Assembly (NCBI GenBank): GCA_046566185.1
Contig: JBKHXE010000177.1
Location: forward strand, 1-64,000
Direction of reading: 5' to 3'
From: SCSIO-59966 sp046566185
Lineage (GTDB): Bacteria > Actinomycetota > Actinomycetes > Actinomycetales > SCSIO-59966
DNA: 64,000 nt
The notes below the pieces were generated by a model, which saw only the letters and a list, made by a program, of their open reading frames with translations, made no database searches and was not told the DNA's origin. Numbering within the stretch: position 1 is the stretch's first letter; every line of letters starts with the position of its first letter. Positions 25,536 to 34,624 of the stretch are shown here, one piece after another. A program made the translations under genes and the position numbers.

Positions 25536-25592
25536 GTGCTGCTGACCGACGACCTCGCCGTCGACACCATCCTGCAGGACGGACGTGACTGA
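25536..25592 (+). pseudogene. In-frame deletion relic of an OCD-family gene (18-codon ORF)
   Basis: After a CTGGAGG ribosome binding site, GTG 25536 opens an 18-residue reading frame, VLLTDDLAVDTILQDGRD. The first 13 residues resemble the opening of the OCD proteins (compare LLIDNPTTATVL at 27125). The last six (LQDGRD) match their ending (WFLQDIRD, WFLQDVRD). The simplest reading is an OCD gene that lost about 340 central codons in frame. It overlaps the MFS start by 8 bases, so it may still act as a leader for coupled translation. Confidence 0.6.
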
Positions 25593-27099
25593 CGGCGCTC
25601 GCTCGCCGTCCTCGACCCTGGGCGCGCCCGTCACGCCGCTCGGGAGGCCGCGGATCAGGCGCTGGTTGGTCCTCGCCTCCATCACGACGGGCACCTTCAT
25701 GGCGAACCTCGACGCGGCGGCCGTGACCGTGGCGCTGCCCACCATGGCACGCGAGTTCGACGTCGGCCTGGACGCGCTCCAGTGGGTGATCACCGGCTAC
25801 TTCCTGACGATCACGGCGGTCCTCCCGGTGTCCGGGCGACTGGCCGACATCGTGGGACGCAAGCGGGTCCTGAACACCGGCCTGGTGACCTTCGTGACCG
25901 CGTCGCTGCTCGTCGCCCTGGCGTCGACCTTCCCGCTGCTCGTCGCCGCCAGGGTCCTGCAGGGCGTGGGGGCGTCGATGATGATGGGGACGATCATGGC
26001 CACCGCCGTCACGACCTTCCCGCCGGGGGAGAGGGGCCGGGTGCTCGGACTCCTCACCAGCGTCGTCGCCGCCGGGACGGTCGTCGGCCCGGGACTGGGC
26101 GGCGTGCTGACCGATACCGTCGGATGGAGGTCGATCTTCCTCGTCAACGTGCCCGTCGGTCTGCTCGGCGCCTGCGGGACCTTCGCCTTCCTGCCGGCCG
26201 ACCGGCCTGTCGGCGGCGGGTCCGGGAAGCGGTTCGACCTGCTGGGTGCGGTCCTGTTCGCCGGGTTCTCGAGCTCGCTGCTCCTCGGTCTGGGAGCCGG
26301 CCCGAGCGCTGGCTGGTCGCACGGCCTCACGCTCGGGCTGCTCGGCGGATCGCTGGTGTTCGGGGGACTGTTCCTGGCCCAGGAGCGTCGGTCCTCCAGT
26401 CCCGTCATCCATCTCGGGGTGTTCCGTCGCAGGGTCTTCGGCCTGGGGAACCTCGCCGCGTTCCTGTCCTTCGTGCTCATGCTGTTCCCGGCGCTCCTGT
26501 TTCCCCTGTACCTGCACGAGGTCAAGCAGTGGTCGCTCGGCACGACAGGAGCCCTCATGACACTGCAGGCGGTGTTCATGATGCTCGTCTCCCCCGTGGC
26601 CGGCAGGTGGAGCGACCGCCGGGGTACCAGGCGGCCCACCCTCGTGGCTCTCGGCCTGATCACCGCCGCCATGCTCGCAAGCGTGCTCCTGGGGTCGGCC
26701 TCCCCGCCGTGGGTCATCGGCCTGGTCCTGGCCCTGTTCGGGGTGGGACTCGGCCTGTTCCTCTCGCCGAACAACTCCGCGGTGATGGGGGACCTTGCTC
26801 GCGACCGGGTGGGGATGGCGGCCGCGATCCTCGCCACCGTCCGCAACCTCGGCAAGTCCGTCGGTGTCGCGCTGGCGGTGGTGCTGTACTCCGCGTTCGC
26901 CGGGACCCCGGCGACCGTGGCCGTGGAGCCGTCCGTGCTGCTCGCCGGCTTCCGGGGGGCCTTCGGAGTCGGCGCCGTCCTGGCGGGTGTGGCGCTCGTG
27001 GCCGTGGTGCTCATGTACCGGGGTCAGGAGACCGGCTCGCGTCGCTCGAGCGGTGCCTCGTCGTCACCTCTTCCCGCGAAGCCCACGGAAATGGCATGA
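25585..27099 (+). CDS. MFS drug/solute transporter, DHA2 (EmrB/QacA) family
   Basis: A 504-residue membrane protein with about 14 predicted transmembrane helices. It has the family motifs ANLDAAAVTVALPTM in helix 1, GRLADIVGRKRVL in the first cytoplasmic loop, and GPGLGGVLTDTVGWRSIFLVNVP, the drug-antiporter motif C region. The start GTG 25585 lies inside the short OCD relic. It may export a toxic intermediate or import a substrate; direction and substrate are unknown. Its stop overlaps an operator half-site for the next gene. Confidence 0.9.
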   Translation: MTDGARSPSSTLGAPVTPLGRPRIRRWLVLASITTGTFMANLDAAAVTVALPTMAREFDVGLDALQWVITGYFLTITAVLPVSGRLADIVGRKRVLNTGLVTFVTASLLVALASTFPLLVAARVLQGVGASMMMGTIMATAVTTFPPGERGRVLGLLTSVVAAGTVVGPGLGGVLTDTVGWRSIFLVNVPVGLLGACGTFAFLPADRPVGGGSGKRFDLLGAVLFAGFSSSLLLGLGAGPSAGWSHGLTLGLLGGSLVFGGLFLAQERRSSSPVIHLGVFRRRVFGLGNLAAFLSFVLMLFPALLFPLYLHEVKQWSLGTTGALMTLQAVFMMLVSPVAGRWSDRRGTRRPTLVALGLITAAMLASVLLGSASPPWVIGLVLALFGVGLGLFLSPNNSAVMGDLARDRVGMAAAILATVRNLGKSVGVALAVVLYSAFAGTPATVAVEPSVLLAGFRGAFGVGAVLAGVALVAVVLMYRGQETGSRRSSGASSSPLPAKPTEMA

Positions 27100-27102
27100 C
27101 CA
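27092..27102 (+). promoter_or_regulatory. GntR/FCD-type operator upstream of OCD copy 3
   Basis: TGGCATGACCA matches TGGTNNNACCA with one change. It overlaps the MFS stop codon and lies 22 bases before the next gene. A -10-like TAGGAT is at 27110-27115, without a clear -35. Confidence 0.45.
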
Positions 27103-27124
27103 ACAGACCTAGGATGGAGCCGAT

Positions 27125-28228
27125 GTGCTGCTGATCGACAACCCGACGACCGCCACGGTGCTGGAGATGCCGGACGTCGTCCAGGTCCTCGAGCGTGCCT
27201 ACCGCGAGCTGGCCGCCGGCCAGGCGGTCTGCCGGCCCCGCATCGACGTGCGGCTCCCCGTCGACGGGGAGTCGATCTACCAGTGGGGGACGATGGAGGG
27301 GGGCTCTGCCGCCTCCGGGTACTTCGCCATCCGGATGAAGTCCGACGTCCTGACCGAGGTGGAGTACGGCGGCACCCGCACGCAGGAGAAGCACTGCGTC
27401 GAGCCCGGGACCTACTGCGGCCTGGTCTTCCTGCTGTCGGCCCGCACGGGAGAGCCCCTGGCGATCCTCAACGACGGCGTGCTGCAGCACATGCGGGTCG
27501 GCGCGGACTCGGCGATCGGCGCGAAGTTCGGGGCCCGCGAGGACGCCCGCGTCCTGGGCATGCTCGGGTCGGGCGGGATGGCCCGCAGCCACCTGGAGGC
27601 GCTGCTCACCGTGCGGCCGCTCGAGCGGGTGCAGGTGTACAGCCCGACGAGGGCCAACCGAGAGTCCTATGCCGCGGAGATGAGCGAGCGGCACGGCGTC
27701 GAGGTGGTGGCCGTCGACGATGCGCGCGACGTCTTCCCGGGCGCCGACATCGTCTCGGGCTGCACCGACGCCGCCGCCGACGTCATCGTCGGCGACTGGC
27801 TGGAGCCTGGAACCCACGTCACCTGTATCGGCGGCGGGGTCGACGCACGAGCCCGGCAGGTGTTCGACGTCTGGCTGCGCCTGGGCACCGCGCCGGCCCC
27901 GCTGAACGACCCGTCGTGGCGGCCCACCGACGAGTACCTGGCCTACGTCGCCCGTCCCGGCCACCCCGTGTGGGACCGCCACCAGCACGGCCGGGTACGC
28001 CGTCCTCCGCAGGGGCCGGGCGCGCCGCGGCTGGTGACGTTCGAGGACGTGCTCACCGGGGCGGACAAGGCCCGGACCAACGACACCGACATCACCTTCT
28101 CCGAACGCGGCAACATCCAGGGGGCGCAGTTCTTCGCCGTCGCCGGGCACGTCTACGAGCAGTGCCGCGCCCGGGGCCTCGGCCACGAACTGCCGACGTC
28201 CTGGTTCCTCCAGGACGTCCGGGACTGA
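27125..28228 (+). CDS. Ornithine cyclodeaminase/mu-crystallin family protein (OCD copy 3)
   Basis: A 367-residue NAD(P)-binding protein of the GSGGMAR subgroup (MLGSGGMARSHLEALL). It opens LLIDNPTTATVLEM, has ILNDGVLQHMRVGADSAIGAKFGAR in the centre, and ends WFLQDVRD. The GTG at 27125 follows GGATGGAG. It is followed after three bases by copy 4, with which it may form a hetero-oligomer or handle successive substrates. The substrate is unknown. Confidence 0.82.
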   Translation: MLLIDNPTTATVLEMPDVVQVLERAYRELAAGQAVCRPRIDVRLPVDGESIYQWGTMEGGSAASGYFAIRMKSDVLTEVEYGGTRTQEKHCVEPGTYCGLVFLLSARTGEPLAILNDGVLQHMRVGADSAIGAKFGAREDARVLGMLGSGGMARSHLEALLTVRPLERVQVYSPTRANRESYAAEMSERHGVEVVAVDDARDVFPGADIVSGCTDAAADVIVGDWLEPGTHVTCIGGGVDARARQVFDVWLRLGTAPAPLNDPSWRPTDEYLAYVARPGHPVWDRHQHGRVRRPPQGPGAPRLVTFEDVLTGADKARTNDTDITFSERGNIQGAQFFAVAGHVYEQCRARGLGHELPTSWFLQDVRD

Positions 28229-28231
28229 GCC

Positions 28232-29320
28232 GTGCGACTCCTGACCAACGCCGACATCGCCTCGGTGCTCTCCATGGCAGAGGGCATCGCGGCGCTGCGC
28301 ACCGGGTACGCCGACCTCGCCCGCGGGGACGCCGCCTACGTCCCGCGCATCGACCTCTACGCCCCCACCGGGCGGGACGACGACTACTACCAGTGGGGCT
28401 CGATGGCCGGCGTCTGCCGGTCCTACGGGGTCGTCGCCGTCCGGATCAAGTCCGACGTGACGTCGTGGCCCGCGGGCGGCACGACGGAGAAGTACTGCGT
28501 CGAGCCCGGCACCTACTCGGGGATCATCCTGCTCTACAGCATCGTCAACGGGGAGCCGCTCGCGCTGCTGCAGGACGGCTACCTGCAGCACGTGCGCGTC
28601 GGCGCCGCCGCCGGGATCGGCGCGGACCTCATGGCCCGCCCGGACGCCGACACCCTCGGGCTCATCGGGTCCGGCGGGATGGCGCGCACGTACCTGGAGG
28701 CGATCGCCGAGGTGCGGCCGCTGCGCTCCGTCCGGGTCTACAGCCCGACGCCGGCGAACCGCGAGCGCCTCGCGGCGGCGGGGCGGGCCGAGCTGGGTCT
28801 CGACGTGCGGGCCGTCGGCTCGGCTCGGGAGGCGGTCGACGGCGCGGCCATCGTCGCGACCGCCACCGACGCGATGGGCGCGACCTTCGACCCCGGCTGG
28901 CTGGCCCCGGGCACCCACGTGACCTGCGTGACGCGGCGCGAGCTGTCGCACGCCCTGGTGACGCGGGCCGACCGCGTCCTGCAGCTCGGCGTCAACACCG
29001 TGCCCCACGGCACCCCGGTGCCGGGCATGGAGTGGAAGGCGGGCGGGATCGCCTCCTACGTCGCCGGCCGTCCCGACGAGAGGTCTCGCATCCCGTCCAG
29101 CCGGGGCGCGGAGACGGGGGTCTTCCCCACGCTCGTGGACGTCCACCGCGGGCGGGCCGAGGGCCGGACGTCGGACGACGAGATCACCCTGTTCGTCACC
29201 ACGGGCACACAGGGCCTGCAGTTCGCCGCCGTCGGCGGCCGCGTGTGGCAGCTCGCCCGGCGACGCGACCTGGGCCATCCCTTCCCGACCGAGTGGTTCC
29301 TGCAGGACATCCGCGACTGA
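28232..29320 (+). CDS. Ornithine cyclodeaminase/mu-crystallin family protein (OCD copy 4)
   Basis: A 362-residue protein of the same subgroup: opening RLLTNADIASVLSMAEG, central LLQDGYLQHVRVGAAAGIGADLMAR, nucleotide loop GLIGSGGMARTYLEA and ending WFLQDIRD. It is closest in motif pattern to copy 1 (both share GGMARTYL). Start GTG 28232. It is the last gene before the promoter of the aldehyde dehydrogenase operon. Confidence 0.82.
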   Translation: MRLLTNADIASVLSMAEGIAALRTGYADLARGDAAYVPRIDLYAPTGRDDDYYQWGSMAGVCRSYGVVAVRIKSDVTSWPAGGTTEKYCVEPGTYSGIILLYSIVNGEPLALLQDGYLQHVRVGAAAGIGADLMARPDADTLGLIGSGGMARTYLEAIAEVRPLRSVRVYSPTPANRERLAAAGRAELGLDVRAVGSAREAVDGAAIVATATDAMGATFDPGWLAPGTHVTCVTRRELSHALVTRADRVLQLGVNTVPHGTPVPGMEWKAGGIASYVAGRPDERSRIPSSRGAETGVFPTLVDVHRGRAEGRTSDDEITLFVTTGTQGLQFAAVGGRVWQLARRRDLGHPFPTEWFLQDIRD

Positions 29321-29330
29321 CGGCGGCCCC

Positions 29331-29367
29331 TTGTGCCACGGCTCACGCCAGCCGTAAGGTCTTACCA
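29331..29367 (+). promoter_or_regulatory. Promoter with overlapping operator upstream of the aldehyde dehydrogenase
   Basis: TTGTGC (29331-29336) and TAAGGT (29355-29360) are spaced 18 bases. The operator AGGTCTTACCA (29357-29367, one mismatch to the consensus) overlaps the -10, in the same geometry as the sites at 10325 and 43058. A perfect 12-bp palindrome GTAAGGTCTTAC (29354-29365) is embedded. Confidence 0.65.
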
Positions 29368-29429
29368 ATGGTCCAAATCGGCGGGCGCTGCGCCCCCGGG
29401 CTCACCGACGAGCGAACGGATGTGCACGC

Positions 29430-30896
29430 ATGGCAGAGCAGACCACGCCGGACGTCGAGGTGCCCTTCCGCGGGATGCTCGTCGGCGGTGAGCTGGTCGA
29501 GGCCACCGGAGGAAGGACCCTCGAGTCGGTGAACCCGGCCACCGAGGAGGTCATCGGCCACGTACCGGACGCCTCGGCCGAGGACGTCGACCGCGCCGTC
29601 CGGGCGGCCTTGTCGGCGGGCCGGGCATGGCGGGAGCGGCCCTGGCAGCAGCGCGCCGCGCTGCTGCGCGAGTACGGCCGGATCCTCGAGGACAACCTCG
29701 AGGAGCTCGCCTACCTCGACGCGGTCGACTCCGGCAACCCGATCACCAGCATGCGCGCCGACGTCAAGGGCGCGGTGGGGGAGATCGACTACTTCGCGGG
29801 CATCGCCGGCGAGACCAAGGGCCGCACCATTCCCAGCGGGCCGGACGCGCTGACCTACACCGAGTTCGTGCCCTATCCGGTGGTCGCGCGCATCGTGCCG
29901 TTCAACCACCCGATCAAGTTCATGGCGGCGAAGTCCGCCGCACCGCTGGCGGCAGGCTGCCCGGTGATCGTCAAGCCGGGTGAGCAGACGTCGCTGTCGG
30001 CCCTGCGCTTCGCGGAGCTGGTGCAGGATGTCTTCCCGCCCGGCGTCTTCAACCTCGTCACCGGCAACGGGGCGACGGCCGGGGCGGCGCTGGCGGGGCA
30101 CCCGCAGGTGCCGCGGGTCGCGTTCACCGGCAGCGTGCCGACGGGTCAGCGCGTGGCCGCCCTCGGTGCCGAGCAGGTCAAGCACCTGAGCCTGGAGCTC
30201 GGCGGCAAGAACCCGCTGATCGTCTTCCCGGACGCCGACATCGCCACGACGGCCAAGGCCGCCGTCACGGCCATGAACCTGGCCCGCTGCATGGGGCAGT
30301 CCTGCGGGTCGGCGTCGCGCATCTTCGTGCACGAGAGCGTCGGCGAGGCCTTCCTCACCCACCTCGTGGAGGCCGTGAGCGCGCTGAGGGTCGGCAGCCC
30401 CCTCGACGAGGACACCGACATGGGCCCCCTGTGCTACCGGGCCCACTACGAGAAGGTGACCGGGCTGATCGCCAGCGGTGTCGAGGAGGGCGCCAAGCTG
30501 CTGCACGGCGGGGGCCGCCCGGAGGGGCTGAGCACCGGCTTCTACCTCGAGCCGACCGTCTTCGCCCAGGTGACCATGGACATGCGCATCGCCCGCGAGG
30601 AGATCTTCGGGCCGGTGATGAGCGTGCTGACCTGGAGCGACTACGACCACATGATCGAACAGGTGAACAGCCTGCCGCTCGGCCTGACCGGCAACATCTG
30701 GACGAACGACATCTCGCTGGCGCTGCGGACCGCACGCCGCATCGAGTCCGGGTACATCTCGGTCAACGGCACGGGCAAGCGGCCGATCGGCTCGCCCTTC
30801 GGGGGCTTCAAGCAGAGCGGCATCGGCAAGGAGAGCGCCCTGGACGAGCTGCTGAGCTACGGGCGCGAGCAGTCCGTGACGGTGACGCTGCGGTGA
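29430..30896 (+). CDS. NAD(P)-dependent aldehyde dehydrogenase
   Basis: A 488-residue enzyme that oxidises an aldehyde to a carboxylic acid. The catalytic Cys292 lies in MGQSCGSASR and the general base Glu256 in LELGGKNP; the cofactor-binding FTGSVPTGQRVA precedes it. NPATEEVIG and the PFGGFKQSGIGKE ending are typical of the betaine/aromatic aldehyde dehydrogenase branch, but the motifs do not fix the substrate. The stop overlaps the SDR gene (GTGA), making a two-gene operon. Confidence 0.93.
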   Translation: MAEQTTPDVEVPFRGMLVGGELVEATGGRTLESVNPATEEVIGHVPDASAEDVDRAVRAALSAGRAWRERPWQQRAALLREYGRILEDNLEELAYLDAVDSGNPITSMRADVKGAVGEIDYFAGIAGETKGRTIPSGPDALTYTEFVPYPVVARIVPFNHPIKFMAAKSAAPLAAGCPVIVKPGEQTSLSALRFAELVQDVFPPGVFNLVTGNGATAGAALAGHPQVPRVAFTGSVPTGQRVAALGAEQVKHLSLELGGKNPLIVFPDADIATTAKAAVTAMNLARCMGQSCGSASRIFVHESVGEAFLTHLVEAVSALRVGSPLDEDTDMGPLCYRAHYEKVTGLIASGVEEGAKLLHGGGRPEGLSTGFYLEPTVFAQVTMDMRIAREEIFGPVMSVLTWSDYDHMIEQVNSLPLGLTGNIWTNDISLALRTARRIESGYISVNGTGKRPIGSPFGGFKQSGIGKESALDELLSYGREQSVTVTLR

Positions 30897-31678
30897 CGGC
30901 GACGCAGGAGCAGGCCCGGACCATCGCCGACGCGGTCGTCGTCGTCACCGGGGCCGCGCACGGCATCGGCGCGGCCTACGCCCGCCGGCTCGTCGAGGAC
31001 GGCGCGGCCGTCGTCGTCGTCGACCTCGACGGCGAGGGCGCGGAGAAGCTGGCGGCCGAGCTGCGTGGCTGCGGTGGGCGGGCGCTGGGCGTGCGCGCGG
31101 ACGTCTCCAGCGAGGCCGACCTGGCCGCGATGGCCGACGCCGCGGTGGCCGAGTTCGGCACCGTGACGGGCCTGGTCAACAACGCCGCGGTGTTCTCCGT
31201 GGTCCCGATGTCGCGGGCCCCGTTCGACGAGATCTCGCTGGACGAGTGGGACCTGATGATGCGGGTCAACGTCCGCGGCGCCTGGCAGGTCTGCAAGGCG
31301 GTCGTCCCGGCCATGCGCCGGGCCGGCTACGGCAAGATCGTCAACATCTCGTCGGGGACGGCGCTCAAGGGGTCGGCCAGCCGCATCCACTACGTGACGA
31401 GCAAGGCGGCGATCCTGGGCTTCACCAAGGTGCTCGCCCGTGAGGTGGGGGGCGACGGCATCCGCGTCAACTGCGTGGCTCCCGGCAGCACCCTGTCCGA
31501 GGAGTCCCCGGACGAGGCGACCATCGCCTACCGCACCACTCAGGTCGGCGGCCGGGCCATCCAGCGGGTGATGGTGCCGCAGGACGTCGTCGGCGCGGTC
31601 CGCTTCCTGCTCGGCCCGGAGAGCGACTTCGTCACCGGCCAGACGCTGGTCGTGGACGGCGGCAGCTTCATGCACTGA
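30893..31678 (+). CDS. Short-chain dehydrogenase/reductase
   Basis: A 261-residue classical SDR: cofactor loop TGAAHGIGAAYA, NNAAV motif, catalytic Ser in NISSGTALKGSASRIHY and YVTSK. The C-terminal TLVVDGGSFMH is standard. Start GTG overlaps the aldehyde dehydrogenase stop. The pair could convert an alcohol through an aldehyde to an acid; this is inference from gene order. Confidence 0.9.
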   Translation: MTATQEQARTIADAVVVVTGAAHGIGAAYARRLVEDGAAVVVVDLDGEGAEKLAAELRGCGGRALGVRADVSSEADLAAMADAAVAEFGTVTGLVNNAAVFSVVPMSRAPFDEISLDEWDLMMRVNVRGAWQVCKAVVPAMRRAGYGKIVNISSGTALKGSASRIHYVTSKAAILGFTKVLAREVGGDGIRVNCVAPGSTLSEESPDEATIAYRTTQVGGRAIQRVMVPQDVVGAVRFLLGPESDFVTGQTLVVDGGSFMH

Positions 31679-31710
31679 GCGAGCGGCCGCGCACGCCTCC
31701 GGACGCGACG

Positions 31711-31745
31711 GCGCCGCCGGGCCTCGTCGTCGAGGACGGCGGCGC
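31711..31745. terminator. Bidirectional hairpin terminator
   Basis: GCGCCGCCG (31711-31719) pairs with CGGCGGCGC (31737-31745). Inside it a second stem CCTCG/CGAGG closes a TCGT loop. It lies between the convergent SDR and small minus-strand genes and has no U-tract. Confidence 0.7.
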
Positions 31746-31763
31746 GTCTGGCCGGGGAGTCGG

Positions 31764-31964
31764 TCAGGCGCCGGTGTCGGCGAACTGCACCAGGACCTTG
31801 TGACGGGCGCTCGTCGTGGTGGCCGTGTCGTACGCCCGGCCGGCCTCCACGGAGCGGGTCACGAGGTCGCTCCAGGTGGCCACGAAGCGGCGCAGACGCC
31901 GGGCGACGGAGGTCGGCGCGCCGGCCCGCGTCAGGTGCAGCCGCTCGAACGTGAGGGTGGTCAT
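31764..31964 (-). CDS. Small hypothetical protein
   Basis: A 66-residue protein with a GAAGGAG ribosome binding site seven bases upstream of its ATG. It is rich in Thr, Arg and Val (TLTFERLHLTRAG..., ARRLRRFVATW) and has no membrane segment. No family is recognised. It lies downstream of the biotin carboxylase gene on the same strand, 92 bases away, but its strong ribosome binding site suggests independent translation. Confidence 0.5.
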   Translation of the reverse strand: MTTLTFERLHLTRAGAPTSVARRLRRFVATWSDLVTRSVEAGRAYDTATTTSARHKVLVQFADTGA

Positions 31965-32056
31965 CGTCGTGCTCCTTCGGTCATTGCCTACGACCGGTGC
32001 AGCATCTCACGGAACCATTGACTTCCCTGACCGAGCGTGATACCGCTCACCCGCCC

Positions 32057-33402
<1,346 letters not shown>

Positions 33403-33406
<4 letters not shown>

Positions 33407-33909
33407 GCCGGCCGCAGCCGGAACAGGGGCTGACCGAACTCGACGAACTCGTCGTTGCCGGCCAGGACCTCGACGACCTCACCGGCCGCGGGAGCGGTGA
33501 CGCTGTTGAACATCTTCATCACCTCGACCAGCCCCATCGTCGCGCCCGCCTCCACCCGCGAACCGACCTCGACGAACGGGGGTGACCCCGGCTCCGGCGC
33601 GCGGTAGAAGACGCCGACCATCGGCGCCGTGACCACCAGCAGGTCCGCCGCCGCGGCCGCCGCGGGAGCGGGGGGCCGGTCGGCGGGAGGTGCCGGAACG
33701 GCGGACGGTGCCGGAGCGGCAGGCGCCTCGGTCGGCGCTGCGGCAGGCGCTGCCGCGGGCGCCGCAGCGGCCGCGGGCCGGGCGGCCACCGTCGCGCCGG
33801 TCCGGTCGGCGACGATCCGCGTGCCGCCGACCTCGACCTCCAGGTACTCCACGGTCGACCGCTCGATCAGGTCGAGGATCGCCCGCACGTCCTCGTGCGT
33901 CAGCTCCAC
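33403..33909 (-). CDS. Biotin carboxyl carrier protein (AccB-like)
   Basis: A 168-residue carrier. The N-terminal AccB-type domain (LTHEDVRAILDLIERS) is followed by an Ala/Pro-rich flexible linker and a C-terminal biotinyl domain with the biotinylated Lys in VEVMKMFN. GTG 33909 was chosen because GGAGGAGAG lies seven bases upstream; a GTG nine codons earlier opens the longer frame but lacks such a site. It carries activated carboxyl groups between the BC and the 5S-like carboxyltransferase. Confidence 0.9.
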
Positions 33910-33973
33910 AGCGTGTCTCTCCTCCACGATGGACACAGATACAGACGTTCCCAGCCGAGATGCTCTTGGGTGG

Positions 33974-34624
33974 TCACCTCATGCCGGGCCGGATGATCGG
34001 CATGACGGCGTGACCGCCGGGCGGTGCCAGGTCGAGTGCGACCTGGTCCAGGGCGACGACCCGACCGAAGTGGCGGTCGATGTTGGCGAGGGCGGCGTTG
34101 TGCGCGTCCTCCGAGTAGGCCGCGACGCATTCCTCGACCACCACGACATCGAGGTCCCGCATGCACGCGTCCCGAGCGGTTGTCTCGACACAGACATTCG
34201 TGGCGACTCCGGCGAGCACGACTCTCTGCGTCCCGAGATTCCGCAGCACGATGTCGAGCTCGGTTCCGAAGAAGGCGCTGTAGCGACGCTTCGTCACGAC
34301 GTACTCGTCCGGCCCCGGGCGGAGCCGGTAGAACTCACTGCCGTGCGCGCCCGGCTCGAGGTGGTGCAGCATGCCCACTCGGCTCTCCCGCAGGTAGGCC
34401 TTCTCGTGATCGGACCACCGGTCGTGGTGCGTTCGGACGTAGATGACCGGGGTGCCGTACCGGCGCGCCGTCTCGAGCAGTCGTTCGATCGGTTCGATGA
34501 CGGCCTGTACCCATCGAAGGTCCGAACCTCGACGGCCGTGGACTCCCTCGTCGTCGCAGAAGTCGTTCTGCACGTCGATCACCAGCACGGCGGACGTGCT
34601 TCTCGTCAGCTCAGTGGCTGCCAT
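33974..34624 (-). CDS. Isochorismatase-family cysteine hydrolase (copy 1)
   Basis: A 216-residue hydrolase with an intact triad pattern: Asp in VLVIDVQNDF, Lys in VTKRRYSAFFGT and nucleophile Cys in GVATNVCVETTARDA. The family hydrolyses amides, carbamoyl groups or enol ethers (nicotinamidase, N-carbamoylsarcosine amidase, isochorismatase). The ATG follows GGGGAGG and overlaps the carboxyltransferase stop by one base (TGATG), so it is part of this operon. The substrate is unknown; an amide of a pathway intermediate is possible. Confidence 0.88.
   Translation of the reverse strand: MAATELTRSTSAVLVIDVQNDFCDDEGVHGRRGSDLRWVQAVIEPIERLLETARRYGTPVIYVRTHHDRWSDHEKAYLRESRVGMLHHLEPGAHGSEFYRLRPGPDEYVVTKRRYSAFFGTELDIVLRNLGTQRVVLAGVATNVCVETTARDACMRDLDVVVVEECVAAYSEDAHNAALANIDRHFGRVVALDQVALDLAPPGGHAVMPIIRPGMR

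Noticed and set aside
25497..27124. Mobile element carrying the MFS gene
   Set aside because: No transposase, terminal inverted repeat or target duplication was seen; the OCD relic is better explained by a deletion.
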